A stretch of 64,000 nt of DNA from Ctena decussata. Lineage: Eukaryota > Mollusca > Bivalvia > Lucinida > Lucinidae. Position 1 is the stretch's first letter. Every line of letters starts with the position of its first letter. This document shows, in pieces, positions 46,201 to 54,228 of the stretch. Under the pieces are notes generated by a model that was not told where the DNA came from, did no database searches, and worked only from the letters and a program-made list of their open reading frames with translations. The position numbers and the translations under genes were made by a program. Location: NCBI GenBank assembly GCA_963989385.1, contig OZ022498.1, forward strand, positions 627,501 through 691,500. The letters are read 5' to 3'.

Positions 46201-46829
46201 AATGATCAGAAGTAAAATATAACTGCACTTTGGGTATGTAGGTGGAAACGTTATACGGCCGATGTGCGGCGCAACATTTGCAAATAAAAACCTTTAAGAT
46301 TAATAAAACATGCATCAGCCAGCCTGATAGCTACCCTGTGGACACATTTTTCTGTACGCATCTCACACCTTTAAAAGCGTCTAAAAATCAGTTCATGGAT
46401 TCATTGAACTCAATTTTTTTCCAGACCTCAACACAAGCAATCATCAACAAGCAATGAAAACTTCTTCCAATGATACAAGGATAGTCCACTAGGACAATAG
46501 ATCACATTCTGTCATGGTTCCCGTCCGTCTAGTATTGCAATATGTAGTATTTGTACCGAGTAAGAACTATACACAGCATTCCCAGAAATTCTGTTTTCTC
46601 TGTTTCTTCTCCTTCAGGTGCCTTTATATTACTCGCATGTGCATTCGCTGTTGCGACTGTTGGTGTTTCGTCCACTCGAAAGGAGATTTGTGAAATGTGT
46701 AGAAAACTGAGTATATATAGTATGTCTTTAACAACTTTTGCCGACGATTCCAAAGCCACAGTTAATGACACCACTGAACAGATGGGAGGACCAAAGATTG
46801 AAGAAGACTATGGTGGTACAAGGCTATAA
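33970..46829 (+). CDS. SLC16-like monocarboxylate transporter, gene B (complete, 6 exons)
   Basis: Exons 33970-34210, 35335-35478, 36128-36220, 38414-39109, 42114-42164 and 46618-46829 join to a 1437 nt frame, 478 residues, a normal SLC16 size. Helix 1 carries a variant of the family signature, LDRGWAWVVMAATFG (R in place of the usual first G). The helix 2-3 loop is GPLSTVLVDKFSCRVAVV. The helix 5 signature NFKQKRNLAMGLASSGIGVG spans the exon 3/4 splice. Helix 8 has GRVLTG. The C-terminal tail is hydrophilic and acidic (EQMGGPKIEEDYGG). Predicted plasma-membrane carrier of the major facilitator superfamily; substrate unknown. The start is the ATG at 33970 in an exon whose acceptor (TTTTTCAG) may lie at 33936, implying an upstream non-coding exon. 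All five introns are GT-AG, phase 1. Confidence 0.9.
34211..35334 (+). other. Gene B intron 1
   Basis: About 1.1 kb, phase 1. No repeat or gene recognised. Confidence 0.65.
35335..35478 (+). CDS. Gene B exon 2 (helices 2-4)
   Basis: 144 nt exon between a CTGTAG acceptor and a GTATGT donor at 35479. Encodes PLSTVLVDKFSCRVAV, the conserved loop and helix 3, followed by FLGTAFAPNIEVC. No counterpart of gene A is in the window. Confidence 0.87.
36128..36220 (+). CDS. Gene B exon 3 (helices 4-5)
   Basis: 93 nt exon, acceptor TTTTGTAG, donor GTATGT at 36221. LGTAGYTAALVV and the start of the helix 5 signature. Same length as gene A exon 3. Confidence 0.88.
36251..36580 (+). repeat. Dispersed repeat 'TAACGGCCC', interrupted by a SINE
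   Basis: Matches 12411-12580 before (TTTTAACGGCCCTTTAAGACAG) and after (CTACAAGCACAGCAGG) the inserted SINE at about 36326-36480. Confidence 0.6.
36326..36480 (+). mobile_element. tRNA-derived SINE, family 2, copy A
   Basis: Head with TAGTGTAGTGGACTACC (box A region) and AGATCGATTCCCC (box B). The body CTTCTTCGGTCTTTTGGCTG...GGTCCCGTCTCCATATGACC is shared with the minus-strand copy at the right edge of the window. The tail is (TCAC)n. TCAGAGA-type direct repeats flank it (36317 and 36478). Inserted in the dispersed repeat. Confidence 0.75.
36720..37016 (+). mobile_element. tRNA-derived SINE, family 1, copy B, with target duplication
   Basis: Body 36733-37003 matches the copy at 920-1190: tRNA-like head with the same boxes A and B, then ACTGACCGTCCCGACATGACC near the end, then an (ATCA)n tail. 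The 13 bp direct repeat TCAAATAAGCACA at 36720-36732 and 37004-37016 is the target duplication. The anticodon-arm loop here is TTGTAA, again six bases, so it is not a working tRNA. Confidence 0.88.
37160..37385. repeat. Dispersed repeat, inverted relative of 50941-51170
   Basis: GGCCATTCGCGGACAAAAATG, ATCACGACCATAATG and CATACCCTAACAATTAG recur in reverse complement at 50941-51170. An AT microsatellite sits at about 37220-37242. Family unknown. Confidence 0.55.
38414..39109 (+). CDS. Gene B exon 4 (main transmembrane exon)
   Basis: 696 nt, acceptor TAATTGCAG, donor GTATGC at 39110. Identical in length to gene A exon 4 and aligns to it without a gap. Encodes helix 5 end to about helix 11, including LEKYTQEKRKQEFEIK in the central loop and NIKFVGVECMTVATGIEF near the end. 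Confidence 0.9.
39378..40870 (-). mobile_element. Decayed Penelope-like retroelement, copy 2
   Basis: Shares its non-coding 3' region with 13968-15500 (CTGACACAATTCAATC, TGTAGGTGGTCAACG, GACGGCCAGTAATGAA). On the minus strand, 40523-40816 encodes KIYNKREDFDFRIVNF and SYGLYISQLIRFAQ, the region following YLDD in the other copy. Truncated at both ends relative to a full element. Confidence 0.65.
40523..40816 (-). pseudogene. Reverse transcriptase fragment, post-YLDD region
   Basis: 97-residue open piece starting MDLHLSILN with the IYNKREDFDF and ISQLIRFA blocks, typical of the downstream part of this reverse transcriptase. It lacks the catalytic core. Relic. Confidence 0.6.
41281..41740 (+). 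pseudogene. LINE 3' fragment, same family as 9745-11554
   Basis: In broken frames it reads RWFGHVSRSSGLVKTILQ (41549-41605) and QLN.GQLKARE, and ends GTATGGGATAGAATAGTATAGAATATATA, the same stop-into-(TAGAA)n tail as the intact 3' end at 9745. Opposite orientation to the first copy. Heavily decayed. Confidence 0.75.
42114..42164 (+). CDS. Gene B exon 5 (51 nt micro-exon)
   Basis: TCCACAG acceptor, GTTTGT donor at 42165. Encodes VMVDNGRTYEDSFLVA, homologous to gene A exon 5. Confidence 0.87.
42930..43020 (-). repeat. tRNA-like segment (SINE head) in duplication unit 1
   Basis: On the minus strand TTGGTGTAGTGTATC resembles box A and AGGGTTCAAATCTAGG resembles box B, spaced as in tRNA genes and followed by a T-run usable as a Pol III terminator. 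No cloverleaf with a sound anticodon arm could be drawn, so it is probably a SINE head. Confidence 0.5.
43778..43866 (-). repeat. tRNA-like segment (SINE head) in duplication unit 2
   Basis: Identical counterpart of the segment at 42930-43020 in the second unit. Confidence 0.5.
44093..44350. repeat. Fold-back remnant related to 29976-30310
   Basis: Hairpin AAATTTATG.AACGAGCCTTCGGCGAGTTGCATAAATTT at the left, followed by TATCATATGACCC, AAAACGC, GACATGGACGT and GGCGTCATGTGATAAA, mirrored in the 30 kb repeat. Confidence 0.55.
44384..44619. mobile_element. GAGCCGCG MITE, copy 3
   Basis: Nearly the same as copy 1, including GAGCCGCGACACGACAAAAC and TCGTGTCGCGGCTC. Lies in intron 5 of gene B. Confidence 0.85.
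44924..45398. mobile_element. 465 bp MITE with GTATA target duplication
   Basis: Element 44929-45393 starts CAGTCTGGGGACTTATGG and ends in its reverse complement. The terminal inverted repeats are about 45 bp. GTATA flanks it at 44924-44928 and 45394-45398. Interior words GATGG.TAACCAT / CCATAACA recur in both orientations. Non-coding. Confidence 0.82.
46618..46829 (+). CDS. Gene B exon 6 (last coding exon)
   Basis: Acceptor TCTCCTTCAG. Encodes the last helix AFILLACAFAVATVGVS and a cytoplasmic tail ending DYGGTRL, stop TAA at 46827-46829. Confidence 0.86.
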
Positions 46830-46843
46830 CACAAAACTTCTAA

Positions 46844-46849
46844 AATAAA
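46844..46849 (+). promoter_or_regulatory. Candidate poly(A) signal of gene B
   Basis: AATAAA 15 bp after the stop codon. A very short 3' UTR would follow if used. Further AATAAA-like words follow near 46873 and 46970. Confidence 0.4.
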
Positions 46850-46996
46850 ACATGGAGTACGCAACTGCTGGAAATAAATCATTTTGAACAAATCTTTAAA
46901 AAGTGGAAAATGTAGGGTAACAGTGTTGAAAAGAAAACGTAACCCACAGAACTGCCGAAAATAAAATATTGCACATAAAAGTGATGAAATTAAATA

Positions 46997-47253
46997 CGGG
47001 TGACCGAACCACCAGAGACCATAGACAAGCGGACACAGCATAATATAACATGCGGACCAAACAGCTAGCTTAATGTTTTAAGCCACTGCATAAGTAGAGG
47101 GCGAGGTTTGAGCCCAGTAAAACATGTTTAAGCCCCCCCCCCCACCAATTAATCTTTTGTTGACCGTTCCAAGGCGGTACTTCTGTTGCGGTTCCTTGAT
47201 GTTATATTGTGCTTTGTCAGCTTGTCTATGGTCTCTGGCGGTTCGGTCACCCG
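46997..47253. mobile_element. TA-flanked MITE, copy 1 (257 bp)
   Basis: Ends CGGGTGACCGAACC and its complement. The inverted repeat extends over more than 45 bp (CAGAGACCATAGACAAGC... / GCTTGTCTATGGTCTCTG). TA on both sides suggests a Tc1/mariner-type target duplication. A C-run lies at about 47133-47142. It interrupts a BEL/Pao-like frame. Confidence 0.82.
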
Positions 47254-47487
47254 TATGTAATACCTCCCTTTTAATATCTGCTTCCTTTCTTCTTTGGTTT
47301 TATATTTTACACAGCTGTCGTTCCAATGGTCACCATTGCAGTACCAACATGGTGTTGTGCGATATCTTTCTGTTGTTAAATTGGGTTCTGCAGTCTCTGT
47401 TTTCATTTCAAGCATTTTGAATCTAAAAATAAACTTTGGTCCCTTAAAGAAATTCCCGGTTCCGGCACCAATTAATGTGGCAAACAC
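47248..47487 (-). pseudogene. BEL/Pao-like Gag fragment with zinc knuckle
   Basis: Minus-strand frame with CWYCNGDHWNDSC (47311-47349) followed by KYKTKEERKQILKGRYY, a pattern typical of BEL/Pao retrotransposon Gag, where a second cysteine knuckle normally follows. Here the frame runs into the MITE at 47253 right after GRYYI, so the protein is cut by that insertion. No other part of the element was found. Confidence 0.55.
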
Positions 47488-48436
47488 AATGCAAAGATAA
47501 CTAACTTAATGTTTCATAAATGTTATTTACACGCCACATTTGAAATAAATATAAACAATTATAAAGTGTCTTCACAAGTTAACATTTTATATGAAATTAT
47601 CATACTGACTGTTTAATAGTTCTCTTCTGGTTGTAATGTTCCACACTGTCACTAACCTTTACCAGTAATTGTTCTGTTTCCTCAATGTGTCTATACTATT
47701 CATACTGTTCCTGCAACTGATCTACTATCCATATGTCTGTGCAGTTCCTGTTGTTGTCGTTCTGTCGTCCCTATGTGTATTTACTGTTCCTAGTAAATGA
47801 TATTATCCAGTTTCCTGTCTCTGTTTTGTTCCCCACTTTGTTTTCCCACTGTTTTTGCCTTTCTTCCTACTGTTTGTCTGACTATGTAATTACTCCATGT
47901 TTTCCCTGGTTACTGACGTTACTTTCCCATGACTACGACGTCAATGACGTCAGCGTCAATTAATGAGCTTTCACATAATTCCAAAATCAAAATCTAACAG
48001 TTAAAGAATTGTGCATTGCAAACACCTAATATTTAACAATAATAACTTAACATGAAAAGGAAAACTTTCAGAGCTTTCTGGTCAATCCACGACAATGATG
48101 AATAAGAGATGAGGACTCAACGGAAAGAACGTATTGCGACACCAGGAGACCCTTGGGAAGTCAGACAACACCACAAAAATACCGGAGCAAAAGAAAACTA
48201 TCAGTTGAAGCCCGAATAACCAAGCAACAGACAAGGCAAACTCCGGCCCCAACCAACTATATTAAGTAGCTTTATGTCGGTCCCATCACTGAGTCTAATG
48301 CCTGACCAACCTGTGTGCAATTAAAGAGGGAAGCAAAGTTTTTAACCATGATTGGGTTAACCACTAAACATGCAGACACAGCACAGCATTTTAGTTACAA
48401 AACAAAACAAAACAGAAGGCAGATTGGACAGTAATA
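47488..48436. other. Intergenic, no gene recognised
   Basis: T-rich then A-rich. The segment at 48060-48370 has words shared with the Penelope-like 3' region (GGCGTC-less GGTTAACCACTAAACATGCAG versus GGTTAACCATTAAGCATGCAG at 15349), so it may be another decayed piece of that element. Confidence 0.4.
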
Positions 48437-48693
48437 CCGGTGACCGAACCGCCAGAGACCATAGACAAGCGGACACAGCACAATATAACATGCCGACCAA
48501 ACAGCTAGCTTAATGTTTTAAACCACTGCAGAAGCAGAGGGCGAGGTTTGGGCCCAGTAAAACATGTTTAAGCCCCCCCCCCCACCAATTAATCTTTTGT
48601 TGACCGTTCCAAGGCGGTACTTCTGTTGCGGTTCCTTGATGTTATACTGTGCTGTGTCAGCTTGTCTATGGTCTCTGGCGGTTTGGTCGCCTG
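48437..48693. mobile_element. TA-flanked MITE, copy 2 (257 bp)
   Basis: Same length, ends and C-run as the copy at 46997, few differences, again flanked by TA. The two copies lie 1.2 kb apart in the same orientation. Confidence 0.82.
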
Positions 48694-49232
48694 TATTGCT
48701 GCCAAATCTGCCTTCTGTTTTGTTTTGTTTTGTATTAAAATACAAAATAAGTAAAATATAGATGTTGATGCTGTTGTTGGGGTAGCTGAATGACCATCTG
48801 TTTGGGAAAGAGCTGCTCATTCGGTTTACTGTGCGTGTTTTACGTGTATGTGCTTCTTTCATATTGGTGTGAAAATGTCCATAAGGGTTCGATTTTAAAT
48901 TCTGCCCCTTTTGCCTGAGTTATGCCCCTTTTTATATTTTTGCCCTATTTTATAGGGGTTTTGCCATTTATGCTTTGATTTTATTCAGATTTTATTAATA
49001 GATGCAGCATAAGAAAAAAGCTGATACGTGTTGTTCAGTTTTTCCCAGAAAAGTTTTCTCGCTGAGTTAGGCCCTTTTGTAGTTTTCGTACAAAAGGTTT
49101 ATTATCGCTACTCCTCCAAGACCGGTTGACAGATTTTCTTGAAATTAAGTATGTGAACACATATCGGTATGAAGATGTGCATTAAGGTTTGGATTTAAAA
49201 ATCTGACCCTTTTTTGCATGAGTTATGCCCCT

Positions 49233-50690
49233 TTTTATGCCCCCGCCACGAAGTGGGGAGGGGCATATAGTTTGGCCCTTGTCCGTCCGTGCATACGTAC
49301 GTCCGTAAATACGTCCGTCCGTCACACTTTGTAGTACTGTTCTTGTCTCCGCAACTCCTCCTACAGTATTCGATGCAGGGAGTTGAAACTTGCAACACAT
49401 TTCAGACATGCATAGAACATGTGCATAAAGGAAAAATAACTTTAATTCAGATCTTTATTGCAGAATTATGTCCCCTTGAATAATATACATATTATGACCA
49501 TATTTCACATTTGAGTACTGTTCTTGTCTCCGCAACTCCTCCTACAGTATTTGATATAGGGAGTTGAAACTTGCAACACAGTTCAGACATGCATTGAACA
49601 TGTGCATAAAGGAAACAGAACTTTGATTAATGTCTTGATTGCAGAATTATGTCCCCTTGAATAATATACATATTATAATCATATTTCACATTTGAGTACT
49701 GTTCTTGTCTCCGCAACTCCTCCTACAGTATTTAATGTAGGGAGTTGAAACTTGCAACACAGTTTAGACATGCATCGAACATATGCATAAAGGAAACAGA
49801 ACTTTGATCTAGGTCATTATGGCAGAATTATGTCCCCTTGAATGACATGCATATTTTGACCATATTTCACACTTTGTAGTACTGTTCTTGTCTCTGCAGC
49901 TCCTCCAATAGTATTTGATGTAAGGATTTGAAACCTGTAACACAGTTCAGACATGCATTGAACATGTGCATAAAGGAAACAGAACTTTGATCCAGGTCAT
50001 TATTGCAGAATTACATCCCCTTGAATGACATGCATATTTTGACCATATTTCACACTTTGTAGTACTGTTCTTGTCTCTGCAACTCCTCCAATAGTATTTG
50101 ATGTAGGGATTTGAAACTTGCAACACAGTTTAGACATGCATTGAACATGTGCATAAAGGAAACAGAACTTTCAATCAGTCTTTATTGCAGAATTATGTCC
50201 CCTTGAATTACATACATATTTTGACCATATTTCCATAGCTTAAATACAATCTCACCTTTTATCGTCGCTCTAGCGGCCTCATTTATTAACCGATTTTGGT
50301 ATTACATCACAGTTTTATTGGGGATAACAGTACCTCGAACAACTTTGCGTTTCAGTTTGGTAGGATGAAGGTCAAGGTCACAGTTACTATTTTCAGAAAA
50401 ACTAGAGCATTGCTCCAGCGATTTCATTTATAGATTGATTTTGATGTAACTTCACATAAATGTTAAGTATAACAATATCTTGAATAAGTTGCCGCTTCAG
50501 CACCCCAGGGTTAAGGTCAAGGTCACAGTTGCTATTTTTAAGAAAAACTCAGTCATCCCTCTAGCACCTTTATTTATTGACAGATTTTGATGTAACTTCA
50601 CACAAATATGTTTTAACACATAACTCATCTAGAGAGGCATATGGCGGGGGCATTCATCACCTTTAATGATTGTCTAGTTTTATATGTTTT
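49233..50690 (+). mobile_element. Pearl-like element with 181-183 bp units
   Basis: Left end TTTTTATGCCCCCGCC with a hairpin, then CCGT/CGTA repeats (49281-49322). Then come five well-conserved units: TCTTGTCTC(C/T)GCA at 49341, 49522, 49703, 49886 and 50069. Then a decayed AAGGTCAAGGTCACAGTT section (50370-50530) and the right end GGCGGGGGCATTCATCACC near 50645. The good conservation of the units suggests recent amplification compared with the arrays at 8.2 and 31.4 kb. Confidence 0.75.
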
Positions 50691-51540
50691 GCCCTATCTT
50701 GAGGGGTTTTCTTGGCCATTTATGCTTTGATTTTATTCAGATTTGATGCATAGATACAGGAGAAGGAAAGAGTTGACGCATATTGTTTAGTTTTTCTCCG
50801 AAGGGATTTTCAGCTTTGCTATCTCCCTTTGTAGTTTCTGAAAACAGAGTTTATTGTCACTACTCCTAAATGTTTTGACCGATATTAAGTATGTGAACAC
50901 ATAATGGAATATAGATGTTCACTGAGTTCAAGGGGGTATTTAGTTAGCCATGCTTACTACCATCTCTAGTTTCTAATTGTTAGGGTATGGTTCTAAAACC
51001 GATTGTTATTTCTCATTCTAATAAAATTATCTGAAATGTTTCATACATTAGAAGCAGATTTACTAAGCATCATGGTCGTTTCTTTTTCCTGCATTCTGTC
51101 ATGGTTACATATACGGTCATTTTTGTCCACGAATGGCCAAGCTTCACTGAGAAGGTATTAACTACGTTTACATCACTTTTGAAGACAACATGGTGTCTCT
51201 CCTGAATGGGCGCTACATTGAAACGTTTTGATTTTTTGCGACAGAAAAAATGGGAAATATATAGAATTAGACAAAAACAGACGAAAAAAGGAGGGTTGAT
51301 GATGAATGGCTTGCGATTTTATGTCCTTTTCAGCAGTATTTCAGTCCTACTATGAGACGATGGAAGGGTGATTGGGAGAGGATGTGTGCAATAAAAGCCA
51401 GTTTAGACGAAATATGAACAAAAGATACGGTTAAAGAAAGTGTCAATTGGAATAGGATGTAACTTTTCAGAAAATATCTAGCAGGAGCAAGTAAAGAGAG
51501 GGTATGAAAATTGCAAGAGCGTTTTGAATTTCGTAAATAC
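50691..51540. other. Intergenic with two dispersed repeat pieces
   Basis: 50941-51170 is the inverted relative of 37160-37385. 51297-51380 is a diverged relative of the TAACGGCCC repeat. No coding sequence. Confidence 0.5.
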
Positions 51541-52932
51541 TGTGGACTCGACAGTATCGGATCATCGACAGTATCGGATCACTCATAAGTTATCACCCAT
51601 TTTTCTCACAAATGAAGCAAATATTTTATACCATGATATTACAGTCATCAAGTTAGACCAATGACAAAGTGCGGGGTAAAAAAATCGATCAAAATGTGCG
51701 GCTGTGAAACAAATCAGAGTTGTCGAAATGCTTGACCCGTCTTCAGCGGCGCTTGTATTTCGTTGATTGCTCGTCAGCCCAAGAATAGATTTCGGTTATT
51801 TAAACTATTTTATCATTAGGCGATTGAAACAAATTCTTCTTTCTAATGTGTCCTGGCATACCTAAAATTGCAGGCAGTCATTATTTTTGAGGCATCCCAG
51901 TATTTGATTAAACTAAAGACTTGGAAAGTGGGGCCGATGTGCGACAGTAACGGATCATTATATAATTTGATTTGAAATGCAGGCATCAGAACTAAAATAC
52001 AGACATCAGCGGGAAAACTTTATGTTGAGAGCATGGTCTGATGCTGAAAGCAAGCCATAAATCAACTACCTGAGTGACTGGTGTATCTACTTTCAAAGAC
52101 TACAGAAGATCGGTATAAAATGACACAACATCCTTTTCGTATCTTACCAGCAGACTAGTTGGCGTATGATAAAGAAGGTTATGCGTAGCACAACTGTGCT
52201 TCTGCTAAGCATTCTGAAGAAACACTTGAGATCGGTCCCATGTGTGTGAACCCATCTAAGATTGGCTTTCATCAGATGGACAATTAAACACTGTGTAAAC
52301 TCAGATTAATGCCACAGAACTCGTTGAATGACCATGTATATAGTATTTATACAGATTGCATTGAAATATCAATGTTAAGACGGAAAATCACCGTAAATTT
52401 GTTGATCCGGATCAGACAGGACGGTCTTAGGATCTACACTTTGCAAAGGCAGATTATGGTCCTTACTGTTCGAGCAGTTCCGTGCTATGTGGCGCAGGAG
52501 ATTACTGAGTTAAGAATTTTTGGCATGCTTGTACATTTGTATACAGTCAACTGTTATTTATCAGGCATAGCCGTTGTTGGTGAAAGACAACATTGAAAAA
52601 ATATCGTTGAAAGGCCTTTAAAGTTTTCGCTGAGAGTTTCATAGGTCCAGCTGCTTATGTAGCAAAATTATTTAAGCTAAGAAGGTTGAAAGAATGCCTC
52701 GGAGGAACTATCCTATAAAATGATATCATATGATCCAATACCGTAAGACCCTCCTGTAAGTCTGGATAGGTTATCTGCCCTTAAAGGAATAAATTTCATA
52801 AATATTTTGACATGGATAGACAGAAGGGATATTTTGCAATTGTTAAGTGTCATAACATACATAATTTTAGCATTCACATACAATAAAACAGGAGTTTTAT
52901 TAAACTTGATCCGATACTGTCGAGTCCACTGT
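51541..52932 (+). mobile_element. pogo/Tigger-like element, copy 1
   Basis: About 1.39 kb, bounded by GTGGACTCGACAGTATCG at the left and the inverted CGATACTGTCGAGTCCAC at the right. The end sequence CAGTGGACTCGACAG preceded by TA resembles pogo/Tigger-type termini. The 16-mer CGACAGTATCGGATCA or a variant recurs inside (51549, 51564, 51950). No transposase motif could be recognised, so it is non-autonomous or too decayed. Confidence 0.65.
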
Positions 52933-54228
52933 ACTGAATGCAAGTAAAAAAAACCAATAATACAGTTGTATTGTCCTCTGTTTGACTCATAAATTCTTGA
53001 AGCTTGTAAACATTTCATCAAGAAGGGTAGAAAACCTGTGCGGAGTTGCCCACAGACGGTACCCACCGTAGAGGCACTGTGATAGCATCAACTAACTTCC
53101 AAAGGCTAAAAAATGATAAAAGTAATAATGCCACAATCCGGAAGTCATGTGCATATTTACAGAAAATATAAAAATAAAAGCATCGCTAACGACTGCGTGA
53201 TACCCCGCCACTGCAAACCTTTTTAACTTGCCGATTTTTCCAGATTCATTTTTTCTCTGTATTACCTCAGGACAGGGGCAGCCAGATCTCATGGTACATG
53301 GAACAAAAAGTCTTTGTCATGACAGGAGACTTCATTACTCTGGTCACTTACTATAAGCTTCCGATAAATCACTTACCACTCTAATCAAATACAATTTTAG
53401 TGATTTTAAACATGTATGTGGCCACAGGGCAGGGGCAGATAACCCCTTAAAGGTCGAATTTTAATCACCACAAGAAGCTTTTTTAACTTCTATCATGAGT
53501 TGTAAGTTTCTGAAAAATCTGGCTCACAAGACTTTGCATACATTTTTATCATCAATTTATATATGTATATAGCCCATGAGCAGGGGGAGACAACTCCTAT
53601 GGGGTAAATTTAAGCATCACTGGAGGCTTTCATCACTCCGATCATTTGCCGTAAGTTTCAGAAAAACTGCTTCAAACTCTGATTATATATAGAAATTTAT
53701 CATGATTTTTACATGTATATAGCCCACGGTAGGGGCAAATAGCCCCTGATGATAAAATTTCTGTGCTCATACAAAGCTTTTATTACTTCAAATATGTTTG
53801 TGAAGTTTCATAATGATATTCCAAGTAGTAAAGGAACTAGAGCCCAGAAGCATTTGTTTGTACATTGGCAAGTGCCATAACTCTGTAAGAAATTATCGTT
53901 GCCCATTAACTATTCCAAGCGAGAAATTTTTGGTAGTAATGCATATGCAAAATTTAAATGAAATCCGGTGATAAATACTTAAGTTAACTGTCAGCAGGTA
54001 GAAACAACGAACTCCATAGTTGACAGGTTTATTATATACACAAAAAGGGTGTCCTAGAATAGACATAAAAACACACTACAGACACTATTTACAGACAGAC
54101 TTCACATGAATGAAATACATGTATATTTACAACTATGCGGCTATAAATAGATACGAATGTTGGAATTTACATGTCCCATTTCTGTATAATCTCCAACCAT
54201 GAACATTCATCCAGAAAAGGGCCCGTAA
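52933..54228. other. Spacer between the two inverted elements, with a degenerate tandem repeat
   Basis: 53265-53870 holds about four degenerate units of about 150 bp marked by GGGCAGGGGCAGATAAC, GAGCAGGGGGAGACAAC and GGTAGGGGCAAATAGCC (53417, 53570, 53719). The rest is unrecognised. Confidence 0.55.

Larger units (their letters stand above)
42165..46617 (+). other. Gene B intron 5 with tandem duplication and MITEs
   Basis: 4.45 kb intron, three times longer than its gene A counterpart. The excess is a two-copy tandem duplication, a GAGCCGCG MITE and a 465 bp MITE, listed separately. From 45399 to 46617 I see only AT-rich sequence. Confidence 0.7.

Noticed and set aside
52309..52596. 95-codon frame inside the pogo/Tigger-like copy as a transposase
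   Set aside because: No DDE or DNA-binding motif seen, and the homologous frame is not kept in the inverted copy.
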